NCBI GenBank assembly: GCA_036502295.1
Contig: DASXYU010000053.1
Coordinates: forward strand, 1-7,535
Source: DASXYU01 sp036502295
GTDB lineage: Bacteria; Actinomycetota; Actinomycetes; Mycobacteriales; Jatrophihabitantaceae
DNA: 7,535 nucleotides
Direction: 5' to 3'
Positions 1 through 5,357 of the stretch are shown piece after piece (the first letter of the stretch is position 1; each line of letters opens with the position of its first letter). The position numbers and the translations under genes are program-made. Below the pieces are notes generated by a model. The model saw only the letters and a program-made list of their open reading frames with translations, did no database searches and had not been told where the DNA came from.

Positions 1-467
1 GCCTCCGCATGCAGCCGCGATGTCACTGCGCTGAGTTCGCGGCCCTCGGCGTCGCAGCAGCCCTCGTTGTCACAACCGAGCGACCACCACCTTCCGAGTG
101 CGACGTAGAGGACGTCCGCGATCTCGCAATCGGCGAGGGAGGCGGCGAGGACGACCTGCTCGACCAGCTCCTCGCTCGGCGGCGTCGCGTCGTCATAGAC
201 GGCAGCGACGAAGAGCGACGCGCCGCCGTTCCGCATCGCGGTCAGCGTGTCGTCCAGAGAGCCCTGCCGTCCGGTGACCTCGGTGAGGTCGAGGCGCGCC
301 GTGACGATCACCTTCGTGCCTTCAAGACCGACGAGGACGAGGCTGTCGTGGGGATGGAAGCCGATGACGTAAGGCAGCGCGTTCAGGAGTTCGGCCGGGC
401 CGGAGACTCGAAGAGTGGGGGCAGATGATGGTCCGCCCAGTCTGTGGCTTAACTGTGTGGTTGTCAT
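1..467 (-). CDS. DUF4192 domain-containing protein (N-terminal part, truncated by window edge)
   Basis: The reverse strand reads from ATG 467 to the left edge without a stop: 155 full codons, with the C-terminus outside the window. After a short leader the protein has LLNALPYVIGFHPHDSLVLVGL (residues 27-48, written here as its two halves LLNALPYVIGF and HPHDSLVLVGL), then an alternating alpha/beta stretch. It ends with GRWWSLGCDNEGCC (residues 125-138). The ALPY-GFHP-DSLV-V-GL opening and the later WWS-C-CC signature are typical of the actinobacterial DUF4192 family, whose biochemical role is not established. The three cysteines (132, 137, 138) could bind metal, which is inference. ATG 467 was chosen because the reading frame is continuous from there and the family motif begins about 25 residues later. 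There is no obvious Shine-Dalgarno sequence. A weak -10-like GACCCT (474-479, complement) lies 6 nt before the start. The next gene upstream (601-1281) has the same orientation. Confidence 0.88.
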   Translation of the reverse strand, partial: MTTTQLSHRLGGPSSAPTLRVSGPAELLNALPYVIGFHPHDSLVLVGLEGTKVIVTARLDLTEVTGRQGSLDDTLTAMRNGGASLFVAAVYDDATPPSEELVEQVVLAASLADCEIADVLYVALGRWWSLGCDNEGCCDAEGRELSAVTSRLHAE

Positions 468-526
468 GTGAGCAGGGTCGGCGTTGAACCGCCGGGGCGC
501 GAGTAGGACGGGCCGATCTGTGTACG

Positions 527-546
527 ACTCGCGAGTTGTTGACAAC
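527..546. repeat. Overlapping pair of short palindromes in the 468-600 spacer
   Basis: Two inverted repeats share two bases. ACTCGCGAGT (527-536) is a perfect 10-bp palindrome. GTTGT-TG-ACAAC (535-546) has two 5-bp arms around 2 bp. They lie about 60 bp before the DUF4192 start on the minus strand and could be a regulator-binding site. TTGACA (539-544, plus strand) lies inside the second one, but no well-spaced -10 follows it. The repeats are seen directly; any function is inference. Confidence 0.4.
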
Positions 547-558
547 GACGGTGAACCG

Positions 559-574
559 ACCGACGAATGTCGGT
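559..574. repeat. Inverted repeat (6-bp stem, 4-nt loop), possible weak terminator
   Basis: ACCGAC-gaat-GTCGGT forms a perfect 6-bp stem. It lies 27 nt past the stop codon of the minus-strand gene at 601-1281 and so could act as its terminator, but no T-tract follows it on that strand. It could equally be part of a binding-site cluster with the palindromes at 527-546. Confidence 0.3.
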
Positions 575-600
575 GTCGGATGCTAGGCGCGCGTGTGCGG

Positions 601-1281
601 CTACGTCAGGGCGCCTCGGCGCCACAGCGCAGCGGCTGCGGAGAGGTCGGCCGCAGCACGGTCATTGCGCTCGGCCAACAGTCGCTCGGCCTCGCCGCCG
701 TCATCCTCGGCAGCCAGCTCGCGGCGTCCGGCGGCCACCACGCGGAAGAACCCGGCAGCACGCTCGAGGGCAACATCGAAGTCCCGCCCGTAGGCGCCGG
801 TGAGGACGGCGTCGGTCATCTGTTGCACCGCCTCGACACTCGCGAAGTCGCCCACGCCGGCAACCACGGCGTCGGGGGCGGCGAACGCCTCGCCGGCGCG
901 CCAGAGTCGGGTCACCTCATCGCCGCTCGTGCGGCACCACTGCCGCAGCAGGTACAGGGCCCATAGCGCGCCGGGGAGACTCACCGGGTCGGCGTGTGAC
1001 CAGAGTGCGGCGAGGGTGTCGAGGCCGATCTGCTCGGCGAGGTCGACGAACCGCTCGTCCGGCTTGCCCTCACGGCCGGTCCGGACCAGTAGCGCGGCGG
1101 TGGCCGAGGCGATCTCGCTGCGCGACTGCACCACGTCCCCGCCGCGGGCATCGATCATCGCCGTGAGATCCGCGTGCAGTGCGGGGCGATGGGGATGGGT
1201 CACGGCGTCCACGATACGGGCGAAGTTCCAGGTACCGTGGTAGTCGACGTCGGCCCGATCCATGGCCCCGGGCCCCAACAT
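601..1281 (-). CDS. Conserved-looking hypothetical protein, about 226 aa, function unknown
   Basis: I do not recognise a characterised family. The protein is acidic, alanine-rich and largely alpha-helical in appearance, with no signal peptide or membrane segment. Near the N-terminus it has DYHGTWNFARIVDAVTHPHR, then an SRSEIASATAALLVRTGREG stretch, and in the middle a tryptophan-rich helical part (LAALWSHADPVSLPGALWAL). These well-formed, non-repetitive segments and the good codon use argue for a real gene rather than a shadow frame. Three starts are possible: GTG 1302, ATG 1281 and ATG 1263. ATG 1281 was chosen because GGAG (1289-1292, complement) sits 7 nt before it; ATG 1263 would remove six residues. 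The gene is divergent from the NUDIX gene, has the same orientation as the DUF4192 gene and lies 133 bp upstream of it. The stop is TAG at 601-603. Confidence 0.75.
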   Translation of the reverse strand: MLGPGAMDRADVDYHGTWNFARIVDAVTHPHRPALHADLTAMIDARGGDVVQSRSEIASATAALLVRTGREGKPDERFVDLAEQIGLDTLAALWSHADPVSLPGALWALYLLRQWCRTSGDEVTRLWRAGEAFAAPDAVVAGVGDFASVEAVQQMTDAVLTGAYGRDFDVALERAAGFFRVVAAGRRELAAEDDGGEAERLLAERNDRAAADLSAAAALWRRGALT

Positions 1282-1299
1282 ATTGCCGCTCCGAGCGGC
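1277..1299. promoter_or_regulatory. AT-rich core plus 15-bp inverted repeat between divergent genes
   Basis: Between the unknown minus-strand gene and the NUDIX gene lies GCCGCTC-C-GAGCGGC (1285-1299), with perfect 7-bp arms around one base. Directly beside it is the only AT-rich patch of the spacer (1277-1284). It reads TATGTT on the minus strand (1282-1277) and CATATT on the plus strand (1279-1284), and both resemble -10 hexamers. This arrangement suits a shared control region or operator. No matching -35 was found on either strand, so the promoter reading is tentative. Confidence 0.35.
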
Positions 1300-1349
1300 C
1301 ACCCGCCGAGAGGCGACCCTGGCGGGCCGACGTCAACCATCTCAGCCCG

Positions 1350-1354
1350 GGAGG
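1350..1354 (+). promoter_or_regulatory. Shine-Dalgarno GGAGG that fixes the NUDIX start
   Basis: GGAGG lies 6 nt before GTG 1361. It is the only strong ribosome-binding site in the window. It decides against the in-frame upstream ATG at 1262, which would add 33 low-complexity Arg/Pro-rich residues. Confidence 0.8.
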
Positions 1355-1360
1355 AACACA

Positions 1361-1831
1361 GTGTTCGGCGGCGGAGATGGGAACGGCTGGACGACCTGCG
1401 AGAAGGGGCACCAGCACTGGGGTCTATTCGGCGCCGCGGGCATCCTCGTCACCGACACCACCGATGAGGACGTACGTGTGCTGCTGCAGCACCGCGCAGC
1501 CTGGACCCACGAGGGCGGTACGTGGTCCGTGCCCGGCGGCGCGCGTGACAGCCACGAGGACGCGATCCAGGCAGCGCTGCGCGAAGCCGGCGAAGAGACG
1601 ACCATCCTGCCGGTGCATCTCGCGCCCTACGTCGAGTGGGTCGACGATCACGGCGGCTGGTCGTACACGACGGTGCTCGCACGGTTCACCGGCGGGGACG
1701 ACGAATTCAAGCCTGCGAATCCTGAGACCGCCGCGCTGGAGTGGTGGCGCCTCGACCAGGTCGAGACGCTGTCGCTGCACAGCGGGTTCGCCGCCGCGTG
1801 GCCACAATTGCGCAGCATGATCGAGCGCTAG
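1361..1831 (+). CDS. NUDIX hydrolase
   Basis: This 156-aa protein is the usual size for a single NUDIX domain. NUDIX enzymes cleave a nucleoside diphosphate linked to another group, using Mg2+ or Mn2+; the substrate here cannot be read from sequence. The Nudix box runs from G60 to I82: G60-x5-E66-x7-R74-E75-A-x-E78-E79-T-T81-I. All metal-binding glutamates and the RE pair are present. The glycine usually found near the end of the box is Thr81. The N-terminus carries CEKGHQHWGLFGAAGIL (13-29), an opening seen in actinobacterial NUDIX proteins of this kind, with C13, H17 and H19 close together. The C-terminal ALEWWRLDQVETLSLHSGF (125-143) is the usual NUDIX tail strand and helix. The start is GTG 1361, behind a strong ribosome-binding site. 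YaaA follows after 29 bp, so the two may share a transcript. Confidence 0.92.
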   Translation: MFGGGDGNGWTTCEKGHQHWGLFGAAGILVTDTTDEDVRVLLQHRAAWTHEGGTWSVPGGARDSHEDAIQAALREAGEETTILPVHLAPYVEWVDDHGGWSYTTVLARFTGGDDEFKPANPETAALEWWRLDQVETLSLHSGFAAAWPQLRSMIER

Positions 1832-1846
1832 TCAGTGATCCGCAGC

Positions 1847-1852
1847 TAGTCT
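1847..1852 (+). promoter_or_regulatory. Candidate -10 hexamer TAGTCT before yaaA
   Basis: TAGTCT fits the actinobacterial TAnnnT -10 pattern and lies 8 nt before GTG 1861. Transcription would then begin at or next to the start codon and give a leaderless mRNA. No Shine-Dalgarno sequence is present there. No clear -35 is visible. Confidence 0.4.
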
Positions 1853-1860
1853 CGGCACCC

Positions 1861-2628
1861 GTGCACATCCTGCTGCCGCCCAGCGAGGGCAAGACCCCGG
1901 GCGGACGCGGCAAGCCGCTGAGCATCGACGCCGAGGACGGCCCGCTCGCAGCTGCGCGCGCCGACGTCCTCGCCGCGGTGGAGAAGCTCGTCGCCGGTGA
2001 CGCCGATGCCGCAGCGCAGGCACTGCTGCTGCCACCGGGAGTCGCCGCCGAGGCGATCGCCACCAATGCCACGGTTCGTGCCTCGCGGACGCTGCCCGCA
2101 CTGCGCCGCTACGCCGGCGTCGTCTACGACGGACTGGGCTACACCTCCCTCTCCCCCGCGGCGGCGAAGTTGGCGGGGCGCAGCGTCCTCGTCTTCTCGG
2201 GATTGCTCGGCGTGATCCGCGGCAACGAACCGGTGCCGCACTACCGCGTGCCGGCGAAAGCCGAATTGCCCGGCATCGGCATCGTCGGCACATTCTGGAA
2301 GGCCGTCCTCGCCGACGTCCTCGCCGCTCAACTCGCGAGGGGGCTCGTCGTCGATCTGCGCTCCTCGGACTACTCGGCGATGTGGCGGCCCAGCAAGGAA
2401 CAAGCGGCGCGGGTCCTCACTGTGCGCATCTTGTCGCGGACGCCCTCGGGCACGTACGCGGTGATCAGTTACAACAGCAAGTTCGCCAAGGGACGCCTCG
2501 CGGCTGCACTGCTTGAGGGCGAGGCCGGCGGATCGGTAATCACCAGCATCGAGGACGTCGCCACGCACTGGCACGGCCCGCGGGTGGAGCAGACCTCGGC
2601 CACGCACCTGGACCTCATTGCCGACTAG
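1861..2628 (+). CDS. yaaA: Peroxide stress protein YaaA (UPF0246/DUF328 family)
   Basis: This 255-aa protein has the family's usual length (about 250). In E. coli, YaaA is part of the response to hydrogen peroxide and limits free intracellular iron, which reduces Fenton damage to DNA and proteins; it is cytoplasmic and has DNA-binding ability. Family marks seen here are the N-terminal HILLPPSEGKTPGG (2-15), YAGVVYDGLGY (84-94), SGLLGVIRGNEPVPHYRV (113-130), the FW-x-x-VLADVL helix (145-154), the DLRSSDY turn (165-171), and the C-terminal SYNSKFAKGRLAAALL (203-218), which matches the family's Y-N-K-x-A-K-G-R signature. GTG 1861 was chosen because the conserved protein begins exactly there; the open frame to its left, back to 1741, lies inside the NUDIX gene. 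It sits 29 bp behind NUDIX and 62 bp before the oxygenase gene. Confidence 0.93.
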   Translation: MHILLPPSEGKTPGGRGKPLSIDAEDGPLAAARADVLAAVEKLVAGDADAAAQALLLPPGVAAEAIATNATVRASRTLPALRRYAGVVYDGLGYTSLSPAAAKLAGRSVLVFSGLLGVIRGNEPVPHYRVPAKAELPGIGIVGTFWKAVLADVLAAQLARGLVVDLRSSDYSAMWRPSKEQAARVLTVRILSRTPSGTYAVISYNSKFAKGRLAAALLEGEAGGSVITSIEDVATHWHGPRVEQTSATHLDLIAD

Positions 2629-2666
2629 GTCGGCGGCGAGCTGGCCGTCGATTAACGCGCCTGTCA

Positions 2667-2672
2667 TAGGCT
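2667..2672 (+). promoter_or_regulatory. Candidate -10 hexamer TAGGCT before the oxygenase gene
   Basis: TAGGCT matches the TAnnnT pattern, 18 nt before ATG 2691. Transcription starting about 7 nt downstream would leave a leader of roughly 11 nt. That leader contains AGGA at 2684-2687, only 3 nt from the ATG, which is closer than is usual for a Shine-Dalgarno sequence. No convincing -35 is visible. Confidence 0.4.
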
Positions 2673-2690
2673 TCTGCAAAAGTAGGACGC

Positions 2691-3662
2691 ATGGCAGCCG
2701 TCCCCACGATCGATCTCACCGCGTGGTTCGAGGGCACTGACGAAGGACGCGCAGCGGTGGCCACTCAGGTCGACGAGGCGCTGAGTTCCGTCGGTTTTCT
2801 CATCGTCTCCCACCACGGCGTTCCGGCCGGGTTGCGGGACGCGGTCCGGACCGCGGCGAGGACATTCTTCGCCCTGCCGGTCGAGCAGAAGCGGCAGTAC
2901 GGCGTCACCGTGATGGGGCGCGGCTGGCTGCCGGCAGGGGTGGAGGCGAACGGCTACTCCGAGGGCACCGAGACTCCCCCTGACCTCAAGGAGACGTACA
3001 CCGTCGGCGCCGACGCGCGCACCGCACCGTTGGACGGCTACTGGTTCCAGCGCAACGTGTATCCCGCGGAGGTTCCGCAGATGCAGGCACTCTTCGAGGA
3101 GTACATGGCGGCGATGAAGTGCCTCTCCGACGAGTTGCTGCGCATCTGTGCCGCGGCGTTGCGCGTGACGGACGAGGCTGTGCAGGACGACTTCTTCACG
3201 CGCCACACCGCCGCCTCGACCCACACCTTCAACGTGAACTGGTATCCGCCGGTCACGGTCGCGGGCGAGCCGGAGGAAGGGCAGTTCCGCATCGGCCCGC
3301 ACACCGACTTCGGCACGGTGACCGTCCTGGATCGCGAACCGGGCAAGGGCGGCCTGCAGATCTGGACCGAGGACGAGGGCTGGCAGGACGCGCCGTACGT
3401 GCCGGACACCTTCACCATCAACACCGGCGATCTGCTGGCGCGGTGGAGCGGCGACCGCTGGAAGTCGAACCGGCACCGCGTCCTGCCCCCGCAGGCAGAG
3501 GCACCGGAGGAGGATCTCGTCTCGCTCGTGTACTTCTACGAGGCGGACCGCGACACCGTCGTCGAGTCGCTGCAGCCGCCGCTCGGCAAGCCGAACGACT
3601 ACGAACCGGTGGTCTCCTCCGTCTTCCTCCGACGCCTGCTTGACGCGATTACCGTGGGTTAG
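2691..3662 (+). CDS. Isopenicillin-N-synthase-like Fe(II) (2-oxoglutarate-dependent) oxygenase
   Basis: This 323-aa protein has the two-part layout of the family. A DIOX_N-like N-terminal part (VPTIDLTAWF at 4-13; VGFLIVSHHGVPAGL at 34-48) is followed by the double-stranded beta-helix core. The iron-binding triad is visible as H204 and D206 in GPHTDFGTVTVL, and H262 in SNRHRVLPP. NWYPP (183-187) corresponds to the N-Y-Y-P-P stretch of the family. Such enzymes use Fe(II) and O2, usually with 2-oxoglutarate, to oxidise small molecules; the substrate is unknown. The R-x-S motif that normally binds the 2-oxoglutarate or substrate carboxylate is L276-V277-S278 here, so the arginine is missing. Relatives in actinobacteria are usually annotated only as 2-oxoglutarate/isopenicillin N synthase family oxygenases. 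No beta-lactam biosynthesis genes are near, so penicillin synthesis is unlikely. VOC follows after 53 bp. Confidence 0.92.
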   Translation: MAAVPTIDLTAWFEGTDEGRAAVATQVDEALSSVGFLIVSHHGVPAGLRDAVRTAARTFFALPVEQKRQYGVTVMGRGWLPAGVEANGYSEGTETPPDLKETYTVGADARTAPLDGYWFQRNVYPAEVPQMQALFEEYMAAMKCLSDELLRICAAALRVTDEAVQDDFFTRHTAASTHTFNVNWYPPVTVAGEPEEGQFRIGPHTDFGTVTVLDREPGKGGLQIWTEDEGWQDAPYVPDTFTINTGDLLARWSGDRWKSNRHRVLPPQAEAPEEDLVSLVYFYEADRDTVVESLQPPLGKPNDYEPVVSSVFLRRLLDAITVG

Positions 3663-3703
3663 CACTGGACGACCCCGGTTACCTGAGCTGATCGGCGACC
3701 GGC

Positions 3704-3709
3704 CACACT
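3704..3709 (+). promoter_or_regulatory. Weak -10-like hexamer CACACT before the VOC gene
   Basis: CACACT keeps only the A at position 2 and the T at position 6 of the TAnnnT pattern. It lies exactly 6 nt before ATG 3716, the same distance as at the two better-supported starts at 5305 and 5358. No strong Shine-Dalgarno sequence is present. Transcription from the oxygenase gene 53 bp upstream is an alternative. Confidence 0.25.
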
Positions 3710-3715
3710 GAGCAC

Positions 3716-4357
3716 ATGCGCCTCGATCACCTGAGCTACGCCGCCAGCCCCGACGGTCTCGCTTCCACGATTCAGTGGATGGGACGCAAGCTCGGCACCG
3801 GCTTCACCGACGGCGGTATCCACCCCCGATTCGGCACCCGCAACTTTGTCGCACCGCTTGCGAACGGCTCCTATATCGAGGTTGTCGAGGCCCTCGACCA
3901 TCCGGCCGCGGAGACGGCGGCCTTCGGGCGTGCTGTGAAGAGCCGCACCGAGGACGGCGGCGGCTGGCTCGCCTGGGTCGTCGCGGTCGACGAGATCGCA
4001 AAGGTCGAGGCGCGTCTCGGCCGCGCAGCCCACGACGGTCACCGGGTACGTCCTGACGGCTTCGACCTGCGCTGGAAGCAGATCGGGCTCACCGAGTTCT
4101 CCTACGACCCGCAGTTGCCCTACTTCATCGAGTGGGAGGGCGACGCCGCCCACCATCCGAGCGCCGGCGGATCGTCGGTGACGCTCACCGACCTGGAGAT
4201 CGCGGGCGATGAGAAGACCGTCGATGACTACCTCGACTCGCGCTCGGCCCAGCCTCTCGACGGGATCACGGTCGAGTGGTCCGCTCCCGGCGAGGACGGT
4301 TCGGGCCTCGTGGCCGTGACCTTCTCAACCCCGAACGGTGCTGTGCGGATCTACTGA
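3716..4357 (+). CDS. VOC superfamily (glyoxalase-like domain) protein
   Basis: This 213-aa protein begins with MRLDHLSYAA, the typical first strand of a vicinal-oxygen-chelate module; H5 is a likely metal ligand by family analogy. GTRNFVAPLANGSYIEVVEALDHP (40-63, here in two parts: GTRNFVAPLANG and SYIEVVEALDHP) and LPYFIEWEGD (134-143) mark the end strands of the first half. E139 is a plausible second metal ligand. The region from about 153 (SVTLTDLEIAGD) to FSTPNGAVRIY at the end forms a second, shorter module. This resembles the glyoxalase-like group whose members are mostly uncharacterised; glyoxalase, dioxygenase, isomerase and resistance functions all occur in the superfamily, and none can be assigned here. 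The last 33 bp overlap the convergent EamA gene tail to tail, so no stand-alone terminator fits between them. Confidence 0.88.
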   Translation: MRLDHLSYAASPDGLASTIQWMGRKLGTGFTDGGIHPRFGTRNFVAPLANGSYIEVVEALDHPAAETAAFGRAVKSRTEDGGGWLAWVVAVDEIAKVEARLGRAAHDGHRVRPDGFDLRWKQIGLTEFSYDPQLPYFIEWEGDAAHHPSAGGSSVTLTDLEIAGDEKTVDDYLDSRSAQPLDGITVEWSAPGEDGSGLVAVTFSTPNGAVRIY

Positions 4358-5305
4358 GGCCGGATCTGGTGAGGCCGGATCTGGTGCGGCTGCATCTGGT
4401 GAGTCGGTGCTCCCTGAGTAACCGCTCGCTGCCGCGGGTTTACGGGCGTCCTTCTTCTGCGAGATGCGGGCACCGAGGACGGAGCCGACGAGGATGAGCG
4501 GAAAGCCTACTGCGATCCCCACCGTGAAGTCCTCACCGAGCAGGACGACGCCGGCGAGCACCGCCACCGCAGTGTTGACGTAGGTGATGATCGTCGAGCG
4601 CGCGGGCCCGATCGCCTCGATGAGGGCGAAGAAGACCACGAACGCGAGCGCGGTGCAGACGAGGCCGAGAGCGATCACCGACGCCAGCGGTGTGGCATCG
4701 ATGTGACTCGGCAGATGAGTCAGCCCGTACGGCGCCCAGATCACGGCCGCCACCGTCAGTGAGGCCCACGTCACGGTGAACCGCGGCAGGTCGGAGAGCT
4801 TCTCGTTCATGATCATCGGGCCGATGGCGTAGCCGATGACCGTGACGAGCACTTCGAGCAGCGAGACGCCGTCGAGGTTGGAGAAGTCCAGGCCGACGAG
4901 CAGGACGAGGCCGACGAGGCCGAGTAGCAGACCACCCCAGGCGCGTACTCCCAGCCGGTCGCCGACACCGCGCACCCGCGACAGGAGGATCACGACGAAC
5001 GGCACACCGCAGATGAGCAACCCGGTGATCGAGCTCGGCAGCTTCGTCTCGGCCTGGCCCAACATCGCCCAGGGGACCGCCATCTCGATCACCGCGAAGG
5101 CGACGACGAACACCCAGCTCCGAGCCACCGCCCGGAAGCCGCCCTGCCGTAGCGCGAGCGGGAGCAGCGCGAGCGCGCCGATCGTCGTCCGGCAGAAGAC
5201 CAGCGTGCCGGGCTCGAGATCACGCACCGCCACGCGGATCATCACGTACGGGATGCCCCAGATGAGGCACATCGCAGCGAACAGTGCCCAACTCCGACGC
5301 GTCAC
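4325..5305 (-). CDS. EamA family (DMT superfamily) transporter
   Basis: This 326-aa membrane protein contains two EamA repeats (about 6-136 and 148-283) of roughly five hydrophobic segments each. Examples are WALFAAMCLIWGIPYVMIRV near the start, ITGLLICGVPFVVILLSR, GGLLLGLVGLVLLVGLDF, VIALGLVCTALAFVVFFAL and VGIAVGFPLILVGSVLGAR at the end. The WGxxY/F-hI start of repeat 1 and PARSTIITYVNTAVAVLAGV in repeat 2 are typical of this family, which moves amino acids, purines and other metabolites across the inner membrane, mostly outwards. The substrate cannot be predicted. A cytoplasmic tail of about 40 residues (from 285) is basic first (SQKKDARKPAA), then low in complexity with pentapeptide repeats (SPDAA-APDPA-SPDPA-SVDPH). 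The start is GTG 5305, 6 nt behind a good -10. The gene is divergent from the trehalase and convergent with the VOC gene. Confidence 0.93.
   Translation of the reverse strand: MTRRSWALFAAMCLIWGIPYVMIRVAVRDLEPGTLVFCRTTIGALALLPLALRQGGFRAVARSWVFVVAFAVIEMAVPWAMLGQAETKLPSSITGLLICGVPFVVILLSRVRGVGDRLGVRAWGGLLLGLVGLVLLVGLDFSNLDGVSLLEVLVTVIGYAIGPMIMNEKLSDLPRFTVTWASLTVAAVIWAPYGLTHLPSHIDATPLASVIALGLVCTALAFVVFFALIEAIGPARSTIITYVNTAVAVLAGVVLLGEDFTVGIAVGFPLILVGSVLGARISQKKDARKPAAASGYSGSTDSPDAAAPDPASPDPASVDPHSTVRG
4356..4400. repeat. Three 15-bp tandem repeats in the EamA 3' end
   Basis: Two identical copies of GAGGCCGGATCTGGT (4356-4370 and 4371-4385) are followed by a third copy with 12 of 15 bases matching (4386-4400). 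On the minus strand they encode five-residue units of the transporter's tail (APDPA, SPDPA and SPDAA). The first copy begins inside the stop codon of the VOC gene. Confidence 0.85.
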
Positions 5306-5311
5306 CGCTCG

Positions 5312-5340
5312 AACCTACCTAGCGCATCGGACAGCGTCAG
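5312..5340 (-). promoter_or_regulatory. Promoter for the EamA gene, leaderless type
   Basis: On the minus strand, CTGACG (5340-5335) and TAGGTT (5317-5312) are separated by exactly 17 nt and match the -35 TTGACn and -10 TAnnnT patterns of the housekeeping sigma factor. Only 6 nt separate the -10 from GTG 5305, so transcription should start at or next to the start codon. There is no clear Shine-Dalgarno sequence. Confidence 0.6.
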
Positions 5341-5345
5341 GCGAA

Positions 5346-5351
5346 TATCCT
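5346..5351 (+). promoter_or_regulatory. -10 hexamer TATCCT for the trehalase gene, leaderless type
   Basis: TATCCT fits the TAnnnT pattern and sits exactly 6 nt before ATG 5358, with no Shine-Dalgarno sequence between. A -35 at 17 nt spacing would be at about 5323-5328 (CGCATC), a poor match. This promoter overlaps the EamA promoter in the 52-bp spacer. Confidence 0.5.
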
Positions 5352-5357
5352 CTTCGT

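Noticed and set aside
539..568. Plus-strand promoter from TTGACA at 539-544
   Set aside because: No TAnnnT hexamer occurs at 16-19 nt spacing and there is no plus-strand gene to drive; the TTGACA is part of a palindrome.
9..966. Plus-strand open frames at 9-428, 484-966 and neighbours
   Set aside because: They are antisense to the DUF4192 and unknown genes, which show recognisable or well-formed protein on the minus strand.
1262..1360. Upstream ATG 1262 as the NUDIX start
   Set aside because: It would add 33 Arg/Pro-rich residues and ignore the strong GGAGG placed 6 nt before GTG 1361.
2691..3662. True isopenicillin N synthase / beta-lactam cluster
   Set aside because: The protein only shares the fold and iron site. 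It lacks the R-x-S arginine and there are no peptide synthetase or acyltransferase genes nearby.
2664..3665. 333-codon open frame on the minus strand
   Set aside because: It lies fully antisense to the iron oxygenase, is rich in Arg/His/Val with no recognisable domain, and is a typical shadow frame of a high-GC gene.
4836..5357. 174-codon N-terminal extension of the trehalase
   Set aside because: The extension is Ser/Thr/Arg-rich low-complexity sequence antisense to the EamA gene. The conserved enzyme begins just after ATG 5358, which has its own -10.
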